A stretch of 32,051 bases of DNA. It comes from an uncultured Porphyromonadaceae bacterium (GTDB taxonomy: Bacteria; Bacteroidota; Bacteroidia; Bacteroidales; Muribaculaceae). Where the stretch lies: the NCBI GenBank assembly GCA_900550645.1, contig URTA01000029.1, positions 1 through 32,051 on the forward strand, written 5' to 3'. Positions 1 through 8,066 of this stretch are shown here, in pieces (positions within the stretch are counted from its first letter, which is position 1; every line of letters starts with the position of its first letter). The notes under the pieces are model-generated. The model searched no databases, had not been told where the DNA came from, and saw nothing but the letters and a program-made list of their open reading frames with translations. The position numbers and the translations under genes are program-made.

Positions 1-1270
1 CACATAAGTCGAGTGTGCCGACCGCCTTCTCTATCGCGTCATATACGCCGGTATGGCCTACCATGTCGCCGTTGGCAAAGTTGACGACGATGAAGTCATA
101 CTTTTCCGAGCAGATAGCGTCCACGAGGCGGACAGTCACCTCATACGCGCTCATCTCGGGCTTCAGGTCGTATGTCTGCACTTTGGGCGAGGGCACGAGT
201 ATGCGATCTTCGCCGGCAAAAGGCTCTTCACGGCCTCCGTTGAAAAAGAAGGTGACATGTGCATACTTCTCGGTCTCGGCGATGTGGAGCTGGCTCAAGC
301 CGTGCGAAGAGAGGTATTCGGCAAGCGTGTTGGGGACGACCTCTTTCGGGAAGAGGATATGCACGCCCTTGAACGAGTCGTCATACGGCGTCATGCAGTA
401 GTAGCGCAGCCCCTCGACAGGTGTCATGCCGCCGATGGGGTGCTGTGTCAGCGCAATGGTGATTTCGCGTGCGCGGTCGTTGCGGTAGTTGAAGAATATC
501 ACGATGTGCCCCGGGAGGATGCGTCCGTCTACGGCGCTATTGACTATCGGGGTGAGGAACTCGTCGGTCACGTCCTTTTCGTAAGAGTCGGTCACTGCTT
601 TGACCACATCGTCGGTCTTAAGCCCTTCGCCGCGTGTGAGCATGTCGTAAGCCAGCTTGATGCGCTCCCAGCGGTTGTCACGGTCCATGGCGTAGTACCG
701 TCCTATCACAGATGCGATTACTCCGGCTGAAGCGGCGCAATGCTGTTGCAGGTCGCGCAGGAAACCCGCTCCGCTCTTTGGGTCGGTGTCGCGTCCGTCG
801 GTGAAGCAGTGTATGTACAGGTTGTCGATGCCGTAGTGCTTTGCGATGTCGCAGAGGGCGAAGAGGTGGTCAAACGATGAGTGCACGCCGCCGGTGGAGG
901 TGAGTCCCATCAGATGCACCGGCACATTGTGCTCGCGTGCATACTCAAATGCGTCCTTTATCTCCGGGTTGTCGAGAATCGACTTGTCCGCGATGGCGCG
1001 GTTTATCTTCATGAGGTCTTGCGGCACTATGCGTCCTGCACCGATGTTTAGGTGTCCGACCTCGGAGTTGCCCATCTGGCCGGCTGGCAGGCCGACGTCC
1101 TCGCCGCAAGCGAGGAGCTGCGAATGCGGGTACTTGGCGTTGAGAGCGTCGATGTTCGGTGTCGGGGTGCAGAAGATTGCGTCATCCTTACCATGGTCGC
1201 CCAGGCCGAAGCCGTCGAGAATCATGAGCATAGCCTTCTGCGGATGTTTTGCTGAACAGTTTGTCTTCAT
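1..1270 (-). CDS. gpmI: 2,3-bisphosphoglycerate-independent phosphoglycerate mutase, 3' end cut by window edge
   Basis: This enzyme interconverts 3- and 2-phosphoglycerate in glycolysis and gluconeogenesis, in the cytosol, using two Mn ions. I translated the minus strand from the ATG at 1270. The first 423 residues are present, against roughly 505 in the family, so about 80 C-terminal residues lie outside the window. The N-terminus has the metal-binding LDGFG motif (Asp19) and the phosphoserine motif GQMGNSEVGH, with the catalytic Ser at residue 69. Near the cut end, NGDMVGHTG is one of the phosphatase-domain metal motifs. Other recognisable family motifs are FTDGRDTDP and FFNYRNDRAREIT. The gene lies 199 bp downstream of rplS on the same strand, with a hairpin terminator between them. 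I found no convincing -33/-7 pair of its own. Identification is very secure. Confidence 0.96.
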   Translation of the reverse strand, partial: MKTNCSAKHPQKAMLMILDGFGLGDHGKDDAIFCTPTPNIDALNAKYPHSQLLACGEDVGLPAGQMGNSEVGHLNIGAGRIVPQDLMKINRAIADKSILDNPEIKDAFEYAREHNVPVHLMGLTSTGGVHSSFDHLFALCDIAKHYGIDNLYIHCFTDGRDTDPKSGAGFLRDLQQHCAASAGVIASVIGRYYAMDRDNRWERIKLAYDMLTRGEGLKTDDVVKAVTDSYEKDVTDEFLTPIVNSAVDGRILPGHIVIFFNYRNDRAREITIALTQHPIGGMTPVEGLRYYCMTPYDDSFKGVHILFPKEVVPNTLAEYLSSHGLSQLHIAETEKYAHVTFFFNGGREEPFAGEDRILVPSPKVQTYDLKPEMSAYEVTVRLVDAICSEKYDFIVVNFANGDMVGHTGVYDAIEKAVGTLDLC

Positions 1271-1346
1271 AATTTACTTCAAGATTATTTACCTGTGAAA
1301 TGTGTGGTGCTTGTCAGTATAACGCTGTGGCGAGCGTTTCTGGTCA

Positions 1347-1372
1347 TGCGGCAGAGCCGCTTTTTTGCCGCA
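1347..1372 (+). terminator. Terminator-like hairpin with T-run, reading on the + strand, upstream of gpmI
   Basis: The stem is GCGGC (1348-1352), loop AGA, GCCGC (1356-1360), followed by six T (1361-1366). That is the shape of an intrinsic terminator for + strand transcription, yet no + strand gene lies upstream. A second overlapping 7-bp pairing, TGCGGCA (1347-1353) with TGCCGCA (1366-1372), uses the same bases. It may stop antisense transcription coming out of gpmI, or be a hairpin in the gpmI 5' leader. The function is not established. Confidence 0.4.
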
Positions 1373-1397
1373 GCTGCACTCGAAGCAGCCGGCAAAT

Positions 1398-1443
1398 ACA
1401 GACCGCCGGACACACGCTGAACGGTGCGCTTCCGGCGGTCTGT
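1398..1443 (-). terminator. Hairpin, probable terminator of rplS
   Basis: A perfect 13-bp inverted repeat, ACAGACCGCCGGA (1398-1410) and TCCGGCGGTCTGT (1431-1443), with a 20-nt loop, starts 26 bp after the rplS stop. On the minus strand it is followed only by ATTTG, so there is no real U-tract. The length and GC content of the stem and its position argue for transcription termination. Confidence 0.65.
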
Positions 1444-1469
1444 GTACGGTTTGCTTTGACAAGAGGAGA

Positions 1470-1835
1470 TTAGTCCTCTTTCTTCACGACGCGACGCTCC
1501 TTGATGCGAGCCTTCTTGCCGGTGAGTCCGCGCAGGTAGTACAGTTTGGCGCGGCGCACCTTGCCGTACTTGTTTACGACGATAGACTCGATGAACGGAG
1601 ACTCCAGGGGGAAGATACGTTCAACGCCGATGCCGTCAGAGATTTTGCGGACAGTGAAGCGTTTCTTCTCGAGGTGTCCGTTGATGCGGATGACTACTCC
1701 GCGGAACTGCTGGATACGCTCCTTGTTACCCTCCTTGATACGGTAAGCGACAGTGATGGTGTCGCCGGGGCCGAAAGAGGGGATTTCCTTTTTGGGAGTG
1801 GCAAAAGCCTCTTCCACTACTTTGATTAAATCCAT
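1470..1835 (-). CDS. rplS: 50S ribosomal protein L19
   Basis: L19 is a large-subunit protein at the 30S-50S interface. The 121-residue product has normal length and the family signatures: FGPGDTITVAYRIKEGNKER near residues 24-43, then IQQFRGVVIRINGH, and the basic C-terminal part KVRRAKLYYLRGLTGKKARI. The start is the ATG at 1835, about 80 bp downstream of a well-formed minus-strand promoter. Here the gene stands alone, divergent from rpsO and followed by a strong hairpin, so it is likely monocistronic or only loosely coupled to gpmI. No Shine-Dalgarno sequence is seen, as is normal in Bacteroidota. Confidence 0.98.
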   Translation of the reverse strand: MDLIKVVEEAFATPKKEIPSFGPGDTITVAYRIKEGNKERIQQFRGVVIRINGHLEKKRFTVRKISDGIGVERIFPLESPFIESIVVNKYGKVRRAKLYYLRGLTGKKARIKERRVVKKED

Positions 1836-1909
1836 TTTAATATATAGTTAAAAGGTTGATTTGCAACTTAATATCGGTCGGCGATACCAGCGGTTACAAA
1901 TTGTCGGCG

Positions 1910-1941
1910 CAAAGTTAGGCATTTTTGCCGACACCGGCAAT
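1910..1941 (-). promoter_or_regulatory. rplS promoter (Bacteroidota type)
   Basis: On the minus strand the -7 box is TAACTTTG (complement of 1910-1917), matching TAnnTTTG exactly. A -33 box ATTG (complement of 1938-1941) lies upstream with a 20-nt spacer. The start point would be near 1903, giving a leader of about 70 nt before the ATG at 1835. Confidence 0.8.
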
Positions 1942-2009
1942 AATTTCACTCCCGATTTTCCGCAACAACTGGCATAAGCGGCTTAAAAATCATACGTTTG
2001 CGCAGGGGA

Positions 2010-2041
2010 TTTGCGTGTATGAAGATTATTGCGTAACTTTG
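2010..2041 (+). promoter_or_regulatory. rpsO promoter (Bacteroidota type)
   Basis: The -33 box is TTTG (2010-2013) and the -7 box is TAACTTTG (2034-2041), with a 20-nt spacer. This matches the Bacteroides consensus TTTG-N19-21-TAnnTTTG exactly. Transcription should start near 2048. Confidence 0.88.
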
Positions 2042-2047
2042 CACCGC

Positions 2048-2140
2048 TTTTAGACGAAAGGGACGGCCGTCAATGAGAGGACAGCCCTGCCCCCTTTTGA
2101 ATAAAGGTACACATATAACTAACACTCAAAACTCTCAACC
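2048..2140 (+). promoter_or_regulatory. rpsO 5' leader, possible S15 autoregulatory region
   Basis: The inferred transcript carries about 93 nt before the rpsO ATG, longer than translation needs. It contains a perfect 10-bp palindrome GACGGCCGTC (2062-2071) and an outer pairing AAAGGG (2057-2062) with CCCTTT (2092-2097), which cannot both form fully. S15 is known to repress its own mRNA in several bacteria through unrelated leader structures. That this leader does the same is inference. Confidence 0.35.
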
Positions 2141-2422
2141 ATGCATCTTTCAAAAGAACAGAAAGAGGAAATCTTCGAGAAGTACGGATATTTCCACAAG
2201 AAAACAGACACAGGCAGCCCCGAGGCTCAGATCGCGCTCTTCTCATTCCGCATCAAGCACCTCACCGAGCACCTGAAGGAGAACCACAAGGACTTCGCCA
2301 CTGCCCGCTCGCTGAAGGCACTGGTAGGCCAGCGCCGTTCACTGCTCGACTACCTGATCCGCAAGGACATCAACCGTTACCGCGCTATCATCGCAGTACC
2401 CGAGCTGGGTATCCGCAAGTAA
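2141..2422 (+). CDS. rpsO: 30S ribosomal protein S15
   Basis: S15 binds 16S rRNA early in small-subunit assembly. The 93-residue product is close to the usual 88-89. It contains the signature region TDTGSPEAQIALFSFRI (residues about 23-39), then HLTEHLKENHKDFATAR and LVGQRRSLLDYL, which cover the conserved rRNA-contacting helices. The ATG at 2141 follows an A-rich stretch without a Shine-Dalgarno sequence. The gene is monocistronic by appearance: it has its own consensus promoter and ends 39 bp before a strong hairpin. Confidence 0.98.
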   Translation: MHLSKEQKEEIFEKYGYFHKKTDTGSPEAQIALFSFRIKHLTEHLKENHKDFATARSLKALVGQRRSLLDYLIRKDINRYRAIIAVPELGIRK

Positions 2423-2461
2423 GGAAACGGACAGCCGCCACAGCGGCGTAAAGACACCTTT

Positions 2462-2492
2462 GACACCTGTACGGCAATGCCGCGCAGGTGTC
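2462..2492 (+). terminator. Hairpin, probable terminator of rpsO
   Basis: GACACCTG (2462-2469) pairs perfectly with CAGGTGTC (2485-2492), and the loop holds a small nested pairing CGGCA/TGCCG. It lies 39 bp after the rpsO stop. There is no long T-run after it. Confidence 0.65.
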
Positions 2493-2521
2493 GCTGCATA
2501 ATATCAGAGCAATCAGACCGA

Positions 2522-2546
2522 TTTTCTAACCGATTCGGTCAGAAAA
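2522..2546. repeat. Inverted repeat, AT-rich arms with GC core
   Basis: TTTTCT (2522-2527) and ACCGA (2529-2533) pair with TCGGT (2535-2539) and AGAAAA (2541-2546), with a single internal mismatch and a one-base centre. A further GACCGA at 2516-2521 can compete for TCGGTC at 2535-2540. As DNA it is a near-palindrome of 25 bp, so it could be a protein-binding operator as well as an RNA fold. Confidence 0.55.
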
Positions 2547-2561
2547 TGCAACTATGTGAAA

Positions 2562-2670
2562 GACATTGGACGTCATCCCCATAACATTCCTACGTCCAAT
2601 TCAATGTCGGCATATCATCAAACGTGGGAGCGGAGAGTCAACCATGGGCGCGGGAAATGCGTTGAATTGG
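2562..2670. repeat. Three-part set of competing inverted repeats
   Basis: A central element ACGTCCAATTCAATGTC (2592-2608) can pair upstream through ATTGGACGT (2565-2573, 9 bp, with 2592-2600) or GACATTG (2562-2568, 7 bp, with 2602-2608). It can also pair downstream through TTGAATTGG (2662-2670, 9 bp, with 2596-2604). The pairings share bases and exclude each other. The last arm ends 9 bp before the -33 box of the next promoter. Confidence 0.55.
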
Positions 2671-2678
2671 TGCAGGTT

Positions 2679-2710
2679 GTTGCACAAGACAGCAAAAATG
2701 CCTAAATTTG
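2679..2710 (+). promoter_or_regulatory. Promoter of the VanZ-like/tamB/tamL operon
   Basis: The -33 box is GTTG (2679-2682) and the -7 box is TAAATTTG (2703-2710), with a 20-nt spacer, matching TAnnTTTG exactly. The start point should be near 2717, leaving about 15 nt before the GTG start at 2732. Confidence 0.82.
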
Positions 2711-2731
2711 CATACCTAAGCCTACCAAGCA

Positions 2732-3139
2732 GTGAGCAGTAGAATCAGCAGGTTGTGGAGCGGCATGCCCCCGTACACGGCAACGGCAATCATAGCCGCT
2801 GCCATACTGTGGCTGACGCTCGCCCCAGAGCCTATTGGCGACAGTGATCTGCAGTTGTTCCCGCATCAGGACAAGGCCGTGCACGCCGTGATGTTCATGT
2901 CGCTGACACTGGCTGTCATCATCGACCGCTGCCGGCGCGGGCTGAAGTCGCGGCGCGGGCATCTTGCCGTGGCAGCCGGTGCGAGCATTGCTTTGGGCGG
3001 GCTGACCGAGGTGCTGCAACAATGCATGCACCTGGGGCGCAGCGGCGACTGGCTGGACTTCACAGCCGACATTGCCGGCGTGGCAGCGGCTGCTGCGCTG
3101 GTACGGGCGTTTGCCTCGCGCCTGAAATACAACAAATGA
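2732..3139 (+). CDS. VanZ-like small membrane protein
   Basis: This 135-residue protein has hydrophobic segments at about residues 14-30, 48-63, 78-93 and 109-126, interrupted by charged loops. The pattern HQDKAVHAVMFMSL followed by TEVLQQCMHLGRSGDWLDF (a conserved E..Q....R..D..D arrangement) is that of the VanZ-like family. The biochemical role of that family is unclear, although one member gives low-level teicoplanin resistance. The start is GTG at 2732, close to the inferred transcription start. ATG at 2765 (residue 12) is an alternative that would keep all membrane segments. It is first in an operon with tamB, 10 bp apart, so an envelope role is likely. Drug resistance should not be inferred. 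Confidence 0.8.
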   Translation: MSSRISRLWSGMPPYTATAIIAAAILWLTLAPEPIGDSDLQLFPHQDKAVHAVMFMSLTLAVIIDRCRRGLKSRRGHLAVAAGASIALGGLTEVLQQCMHLGRSGDWLDFTADIAGVAAAAALVRAFASRLKYNK

Positions 3140-3149
3140 ACCTCCGCAC

Positions 3150-6100
3150 GTGAACGATACGCAAGGACAACATACAGACGAGCAGACGGTTGATGCCGAA
3201 ACAGCAGCAACCGAGCCGCGCCGTGCCAAGAAGCGCGGCAAGCGTCACCTGATACGTCAGCCGTGGCTGCGCATACCGCTGAAAATACTGCTGGGCATAG
3301 TCATTTTCATACTCCTGCTGCCGGTGCTGATATACCTGCCGCCTATTCAGTCGGTGCTGAAGGACGCGGCTTGCCGCGTGGCTTCTGATGCAACAGGCAT
3401 GCAGATTTCCATCGGCAGGTTCGGGCTGTCATTCCCGCTGGACGTGGCCCTCGACGACGTGCTTGTGATAGATGCCGGGGGCGACACGATGGTGCGTGCC
3501 AAGACCGTCATTGCCGACGTGCGGCTACGCCCGCTGCTTGACAAGGACATACGCCTCAAGGGGCTGCGCCTCAAGGAGGGGTATTACCGCATGGTCTCGG
3601 CAGACTCGTCGCTCATCATGACCGTTGACGCGGGACTGCTCGATGTGGACGGGCGCAGCTCGTTTGACCTGAAAACCATGTCACTCGACCTGAACCGTGC
3701 GCGGCTGCGCGATGCCGACGTGCGGCTGTACATGGACGTGTGGAAGAAGAAAATCACGCCTCCCGACAGCACTGCCGCGTCAACGCCGTTCAAAATCAAG
3801 GCCGGCGACTTGCAGCTCGAGAACGTGTCATTCGCCATGTCGATGCTGCCGACTATAGACACGCTGAGTTTCCGCTCGCAGACGCTGACTCTCAAGGATG
3901 CGTCCATTGATTTGGGTACCAACGACATAAAGGCAAAATACCTCGGAGCGGACAAGGGTGCGTTTACATACCTCACGCCTACGGCGGAATACATACGCAC
4001 ACACCCTGCACCCATAGACACCGTTTCGCCGCCGTCGCCGCCTATGACGATACAGGCGGACAGCATCTCTCTCGATGGTTTCGACGTGCTGTACGGCATA
4101 GCGGGTGCAAAACCGATGCCAGGATTTGATGCCAACTACCTGTCACTTAGCGGTGTGTGTGTATCGCTGCATGATTTCTACAACCAGGCTTCGACACTGC
4201 GCGTCCCCATCTCACGGCTTATGGCGCGTGAGCGTTGCGGGCTTCAGCTGCTCGGCGGCAGCGGCGTGTTCATGATAGACTCCGTCGGCATGAGCATGCA
4301 AGACCTTCAGCTGCGCACCCCGAACACCACGCTGCTTGCCACAGCGAGCATCCCCTTTGCACTAATGGAGATGAAGCCCAATGCGGCAATGAGCGTCGAG
4401 GCGAAAGGGAACATCGGCTTTGCCGACCTGCGTATGTTCATGCCCTCGCTGGGCGAATACACAAGCATGCTCTCGCCGGCACGCAACCTGCTGCTGACGC
4501 TCGACGCTTCCGGCACATTGGCTTCACTGCGTGTCGGGATGCTCGATGCGCAGCTGCCAGGCATACTGTCGCTGCGGGCACACGGCAATGTGGTCAACCC
4601 GCTAAAGCCCGACAGGATGCGCGGCAACGTTGATTTCCGCGCGTCGCTGGTTTCCCCTGCCGTGGCACAGCGGCTCTCCGGAGTCAAGGACGTGTGCATA
4701 CCGGCGTTTGACGTGAGCGGCACGGCACAGATTGACGGCAAAACGTACGCTGCCGACTTTGACATGAGGTCGAGCGCCGGTGACGTGACAGCCGGCGGGC
4801 GCGTAAGCCTGTCGGCAGAGCGGTATACCGCCAACGTGGACATACGCGGGCTGAGCGTGGGCGACATCATGCCCTCGCTCGGGGTGGGTACTGTCACAGC
4901 AACGCTCTCCGCGACCGGCAACGGCTTCAACCCCTCGCGCCCCTCGGCAGCGACAGACATCACCCTCAACGTGACGCGGGCTGACTACGGAGGGCACTCC
5001 TACTCCGGCATCGGCGGCACGGTCGCCCTACGCGACGGGGTGTTCAACATTGACATTAACAGCAGCGACCCGGATGCGCGGCTGTACGTCAACGGCTCGG
5101 GCAGCGTTGACAACAGCGGCACTTACACCGCCGACATACACGCAAATATAGCCCATCTCGACCTCCAGGCTCTCGGGCTGAGCGAAACGATGTCAAACGG
5201 CAACGGCGACATCTACCTGCAAGGCACAGCCAACCCGGAACGCTGGCTGTATGACCTGACACTGCGGGCTGACAACATCGACTGGAACATGCCCGACCAG
5301 TACATACACCTGCCCGCGGGCGTGTCCGCCACTCTCGCCGCGACAGAGAATTTCGTAGACTGCCGCCTCGACACAGACGGCGTTTCAATGGACTTCACAA
5401 GCCCGACGGGGCTGAAGTCCCTTACGGACAAGTTTGCCGCCGTGGCTGCCGCCGTACAGAAGCAGATAGCGGTCAAAAACATCGACATGGCAGTCATACA
5501 GAAAGACATGCCCGATTTCAACCTGCACCTGAACGCCGGGCCTCGCGGCATACTCGGGCGTCTGCTGCATCCGCAGGGCATATCCGTAGACACTGTATAC
5601 ATGAACCTGTGCAACGCCGACTCGCTGCTGCGCGGCGACATCGGCGTGCGAAACATAGCCACCGAGTCGATTAAACTCGACACCGTAACGCTGCGGCTCA
5701 GCCAGCGAGGCTCGCTGCTCGACTACCGCACGCATATCGGCAACACGCCCAAGAACATGCCAGAGTTCGCTTCGGTCAACGTGAACGGCTATGTGGGCGG
5801 CAACCGCATGTCAGTGTCGCTCAACCAGCGCAACAGCAACGGAGCGACGGGCTACCGCCTCGGTTTCACCGCCGCGATGATGGACTCGGTCATGACGCTG
5901 CACTTCACGCCGCTCAAGGCGACAATCGCCTACATGCCGTGGACATTCAATGCCGACAACCACATCGACTACTACGAGGCGGAAAAGCGCGTGGATGCCA
6001 ACCTGACCGCGCAGAGCCTCGAGAGCAGCATACTAATACACACGCATGACGATGACGACGGACGCAACTCGCTGCACCTCAACATGAAGAACATCCATGT

Positions 6101-8066
6101 GCAGGACTTCCTCAACCTCGCCGTCACCGCGCCGCCGCTAAAGGCGACCATCGACGCTGACGTGAAGCTGAAATACCGCGACAACCAGTTTGCCGGCGAG
6201 GGGCGCATGGATGTGACCGGATTTGAGTACGACCGGCAGAAAACAGGCGACTTCTCACTCGGCTTCAACGCTGACCTCGACCTGAACGGCGACACCCGCG
6301 CCCAGACTTTGCTCATCATCGACGAGAAGAGTGTCATGACCCTCGACGGCATAGTCCGCAAAGAGCCCTCGCCTGACAACCCCAACAAGTTTGACCTGAT
6401 CCTGACACAGCTGCCGCTGTCGCTCATTAACCCGTTCCTCGGCAGGGACGTTGCGCAGATGAAGGGCTTCCTGAACGGACAGATGGAAATGAACGGCGAT
6501 TTCACCTCACCGCGACTGAACGGCCACATTGCATTTCAGGATGCCGCCGTCAACATCACGATGATGAAATCTGACCTGCGCTTCGGCTCGTCGCCTATCG
6601 AGGTGACTGACAACGTGGTCTATTTCCGCGACTTCGACATACACGGCCAGAACGACAACCCGCTGACACTGGACGGGCATGTCGATGCCTCCAACATTGC
6701 CGACATCAGCGTAGACCTCTCCACACAAGCCTCCAACTTCCAGCTGGTCAACAACGACCGCCGTTCACGCGCCGACCTGTACGGCAAGCTGTTCATGAAC
6801 CTCGGCGCGACGGTCAAAGGACCGCTCTCGCGCCTCGACGTGAACGGCAACCTTACAGTCCTCAACACCAGCGACATTTACTATACGCTGGCAGACTCGC
6901 AGACTGCGCTGGCACAGCAGACACAGTCAGACGTGGTGAAATTCGTCAACTTCGCCGACACCACCGCCGTCAAGCAGGACTCAATAGCCGAGTCGTCGAT
7001 GAACATACGCATACGCGCCGGGCTGACCGTATCGCCAGGCACCCGTGTCACCGTCAACCTCGCCCCCACCGGCTCAAACCGTGTGCAGATTTCACCCTCG
7101 GGGACAATCAACTATTTCCAGAACTACATGGGCGACATACGCCTGACCGGCCAGCTGATGCTCGGCGACGGTTACGCCCGGTACACCCTCCCTGTGGTGG
7201 GCGAAAAGATGTTCACCCTGCGCGAAGGCTCATACATACAATGGAGCGGCCCGATGCTCAACCCGATACTGTACATCAATGCGTATGACGACATGAAGGT
7301 AAACGTGTCGGACAACGGCAACTCGCGCCTCGTCAACTTCAACGTGTCGCTTGCCGTCACCAACACGCTTGAAAATCCCAAGGTCGCATTTGACCTCGAC
7401 GCGGAGGGCGACATGACCATCGAGAACGAACTGCAGTCCATGACCCCGGAGCAACGCTCCACACAGGCCATGAACATGATACTGTACGGACAGTACACCG
7501 GCCCGAATACCAAGACCAACAGCAACAACCTGGCGCAGTCGGCCCTCTACTCGTTCCTCACCTCGCAAATCAACTCCTGGGCGGCCAACAACATACGCGG
7601 CGTTGACCTGAGCTTCGGCGTAAACCAGTATGACCAGACACGCAACGGCGAGAACCACCAGACGATGAGCTACTCATACCAGGTTTCCAAGTCGCTGTTC
7701 AACAACCGTTTCAAAATCGTTGTGGGCGGAAACTATTCGACCGATGCCTCTGCCGACGAGAACTTCTCGCAAAACCTGCTGAGCGACGTGGCTTTCGAGT
7801 ACATGCTCAAGCAGACCAACAACATGTCGATGCTCGTCAAGCTGTTCCGCCACAACGATTTCGAGAGCATACTCGAGGGCGAAGTTTCCGAAATGGGCGT
7901 CGGCTTTGTCATGAAGCGCAAGATGAGTGACCTGAAGCGGTTCTTCCGCATACGCTGGGGCAAGCGCAAGCCCAAAGCCGATAACGACTCAACCGTCCAA
8001 GCCGCTGATGCACCCGCAGACGCGCCTGCAGACACCATACCAGACCCAAAAACTCAAAGCGAATGA
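3150..8066 (+). CDS. tamB: TamB-like translocation and assembly module protein (DUF490/AsmA-like)
   Basis: TamB proteins are giant periplasm-spanning beta-taco bridges anchored in the inner membrane. They work with a TamA/TamL barrel in outer-membrane protein insertion and are linked to phospholipid transport. This one is 1638 residues. A basic N-terminal tail (RRAKKRGKRH) precedes a single membrane anchor at about residues 41-63. A very long region of repeated short beta-strand patterns follows, and the conserved TamB C-terminal domain lies at about 1150-1570 (for example APTGSNRVQISPSGTINYF and MNMILYGQYTG). The start is GTG at 3150, because the in-frame alternatives are internal and the nearby ATG at 3136 stops after five codons. 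It overlaps tamL by four bases (ATGA), indicating translational coupling. The tail beyond the domain is rich in Ala, Asp and Pro (ADAPADAPAD). Confidence 0.93.
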   Translation: MNDTQGQHTDEQTVDAETAATEPRRAKKRGKRHLIRQPWLRIPLKILLGIVIFILLLPVLIYLPPIQSVLKDAACRVASDATGMQISIGRFGLSFPLDVALDDVLVIDAGGDTMVRAKTVIADVRLRPLLDKDIRLKGLRLKEGYYRMVSADSSLIMTVDAGLLDVDGRSSFDLKTMSLDLNRARLRDADVRLYMDVWKKKITPPDSTAASTPFKIKAGDLQLENVSFAMSMLPTIDTLSFRSQTLTLKDASIDLGTNDIKAKYLGADKGAFTYLTPTAEYIRTHPAPIDTVSPPSPPMTIQADSISLDGFDVLYGIAGAKPMPGFDANYLSLSGVCVSLHDFYNQASTLRVPISRLMARERCGLQLLGGSGVFMIDSVGMSMQDLQLRTPNTTLLATASIPFALMEMKPNAAMSVEAKGNIGFADLRMFMPSLGEYTSMLSPARNLLLTLDASGTLASLRVGMLDAQLPGILSLRAHGNVVNPLKPDRMRGNVDFRASLVSPAVAQRLSGVKDVCIPAFDVSGTAQIDGKTYAADFDMRSSAGDVTAGGRVSLSAERYTANVDIRGLSVGDIMPSLGVGTVTATLSATGNGFNPSRPSAATDITLNVTRADYGGHSYSGIGGTVALRDGVFNIDINSSDPDARLYVNGSGSVDNSGTYTADIHANIAHLDLQALGLSETMSNGNGDIYLQGTANPERWLYDLTLRADNIDWNMPDQYIHLPAGVSATLAATENFVDCRLDTDGVSMDFTSPTGLKSLTDKFAAVAAAVQKQIAVKNIDMAVIQKDMPDFNLHLNAGPRGILGRLLHPQGISVDTVYMNLCNADSLLRGDIGVRNIATESIKLDTVTLRLSQRGSLLDYRTHIGNTPKNMPEFASVNVNGYVGGNRMSVSLNQRNSNGATGYRLGFTAAMMDSVMTLHFTPLKATIAYMPWTFNADNHIDYYEAEKRVDANLTAQSLESSILIHTHDDDDGRNSLHLNMKNIHVQDFLNLAVTAPPLKATIDADVKLKYRDNQFAGEGRMDVTGFEYDRQKTGDFSLGFNADLDLNGDTRAQTLLIIDEKSVMTLDGIVRKEPSPDNPNKFDLILTQLPLSLINPFLGRDVAQMKGFLNGQMEMNGDFTSPRLNGHIAFQDAAVNITMMKSDLRFGSSPIEVTDNVVYFRDFDIHGQNDNPLTLDGHVDASNIADISVDLSTQASNFQLVNNDRRSRADLYGKLFMNLGATVKGPLSRLDVNGNLTVLNTSDIYYTLADSQTALAQQTQSDVVKFVNFADTTAVKQDSIAESSMNIRIRAGLTVSPGTRVTVNLAPTGSNRVQISPSGTINYFQNYMGDIRLTGQLMLGDGYARYTLPVVGEKMFTLREGSYIQWSGPMLNPILYINAYDDMKVNVSDNGNSRLVNFNVSLAVTNTLENPKVAFDLDAEGDMTIENELQSMTPEQRSTQAMNMILYGQYTGPNTKTNSNNLAQSALYSFLTSQINSWAANNIRGVDLSFGVNQYDQTRNGENHQTMSYSYQVSKSLFNNRFKIVVGGNYSTDASADENFSQNLLSDVAFEYMLKQTNNMSMLVKLFRHNDFESILEGEVSEMGVGFVMKRKMSDLKRFFRIRWGKRKPKADNDSTVQAADAPADAPADTIPDPKTQSE

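Larger units (their letters stand above)
1836..2140. other. Divergent intergenic region between rplS and rpsO
   Basis: These 305 bp hold no gene. They contain back-to-back promoters (rplS at 1910-1941, rpsO at 2010-2041), a 6-bp hairpin TTGCCG/CGGCAA at 1925-1940 inside the rplS promoter spacer, and the roughly 93-nt rpsO leader. A 67-codon reading frame beginning at 2073 overlaps rpsO out of frame and I regard it as spurious. Confidence 0.8.
2423..2731. other. Structured intergenic region after rpsO
   Basis: These 309 bp encode no protein I can support. They hold the rpsO terminator hairpin (2462-2492), a second hairpin (2522-2546), a set of mutually exclusive inverted repeats (2562-2670) and the promoter of the next gene (2679-2710). 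No promoter of its own is visible for the repeat region. Confidence 0.75.

Noticed and set aside
53..730. Long + strand reading frame of 225 codons
   Set aside because: It lies entirely within gpmI, whose minus-strand translation carries all expected motifs. High GC gives long shadow frames.
2702..3241. 179-codon minus-strand frame over the VanZ-like gene
   Set aside because: Cys- and Arg-rich, low-quality sequence antisense to a gene with a consensus promoter and VanZ-like motifs.
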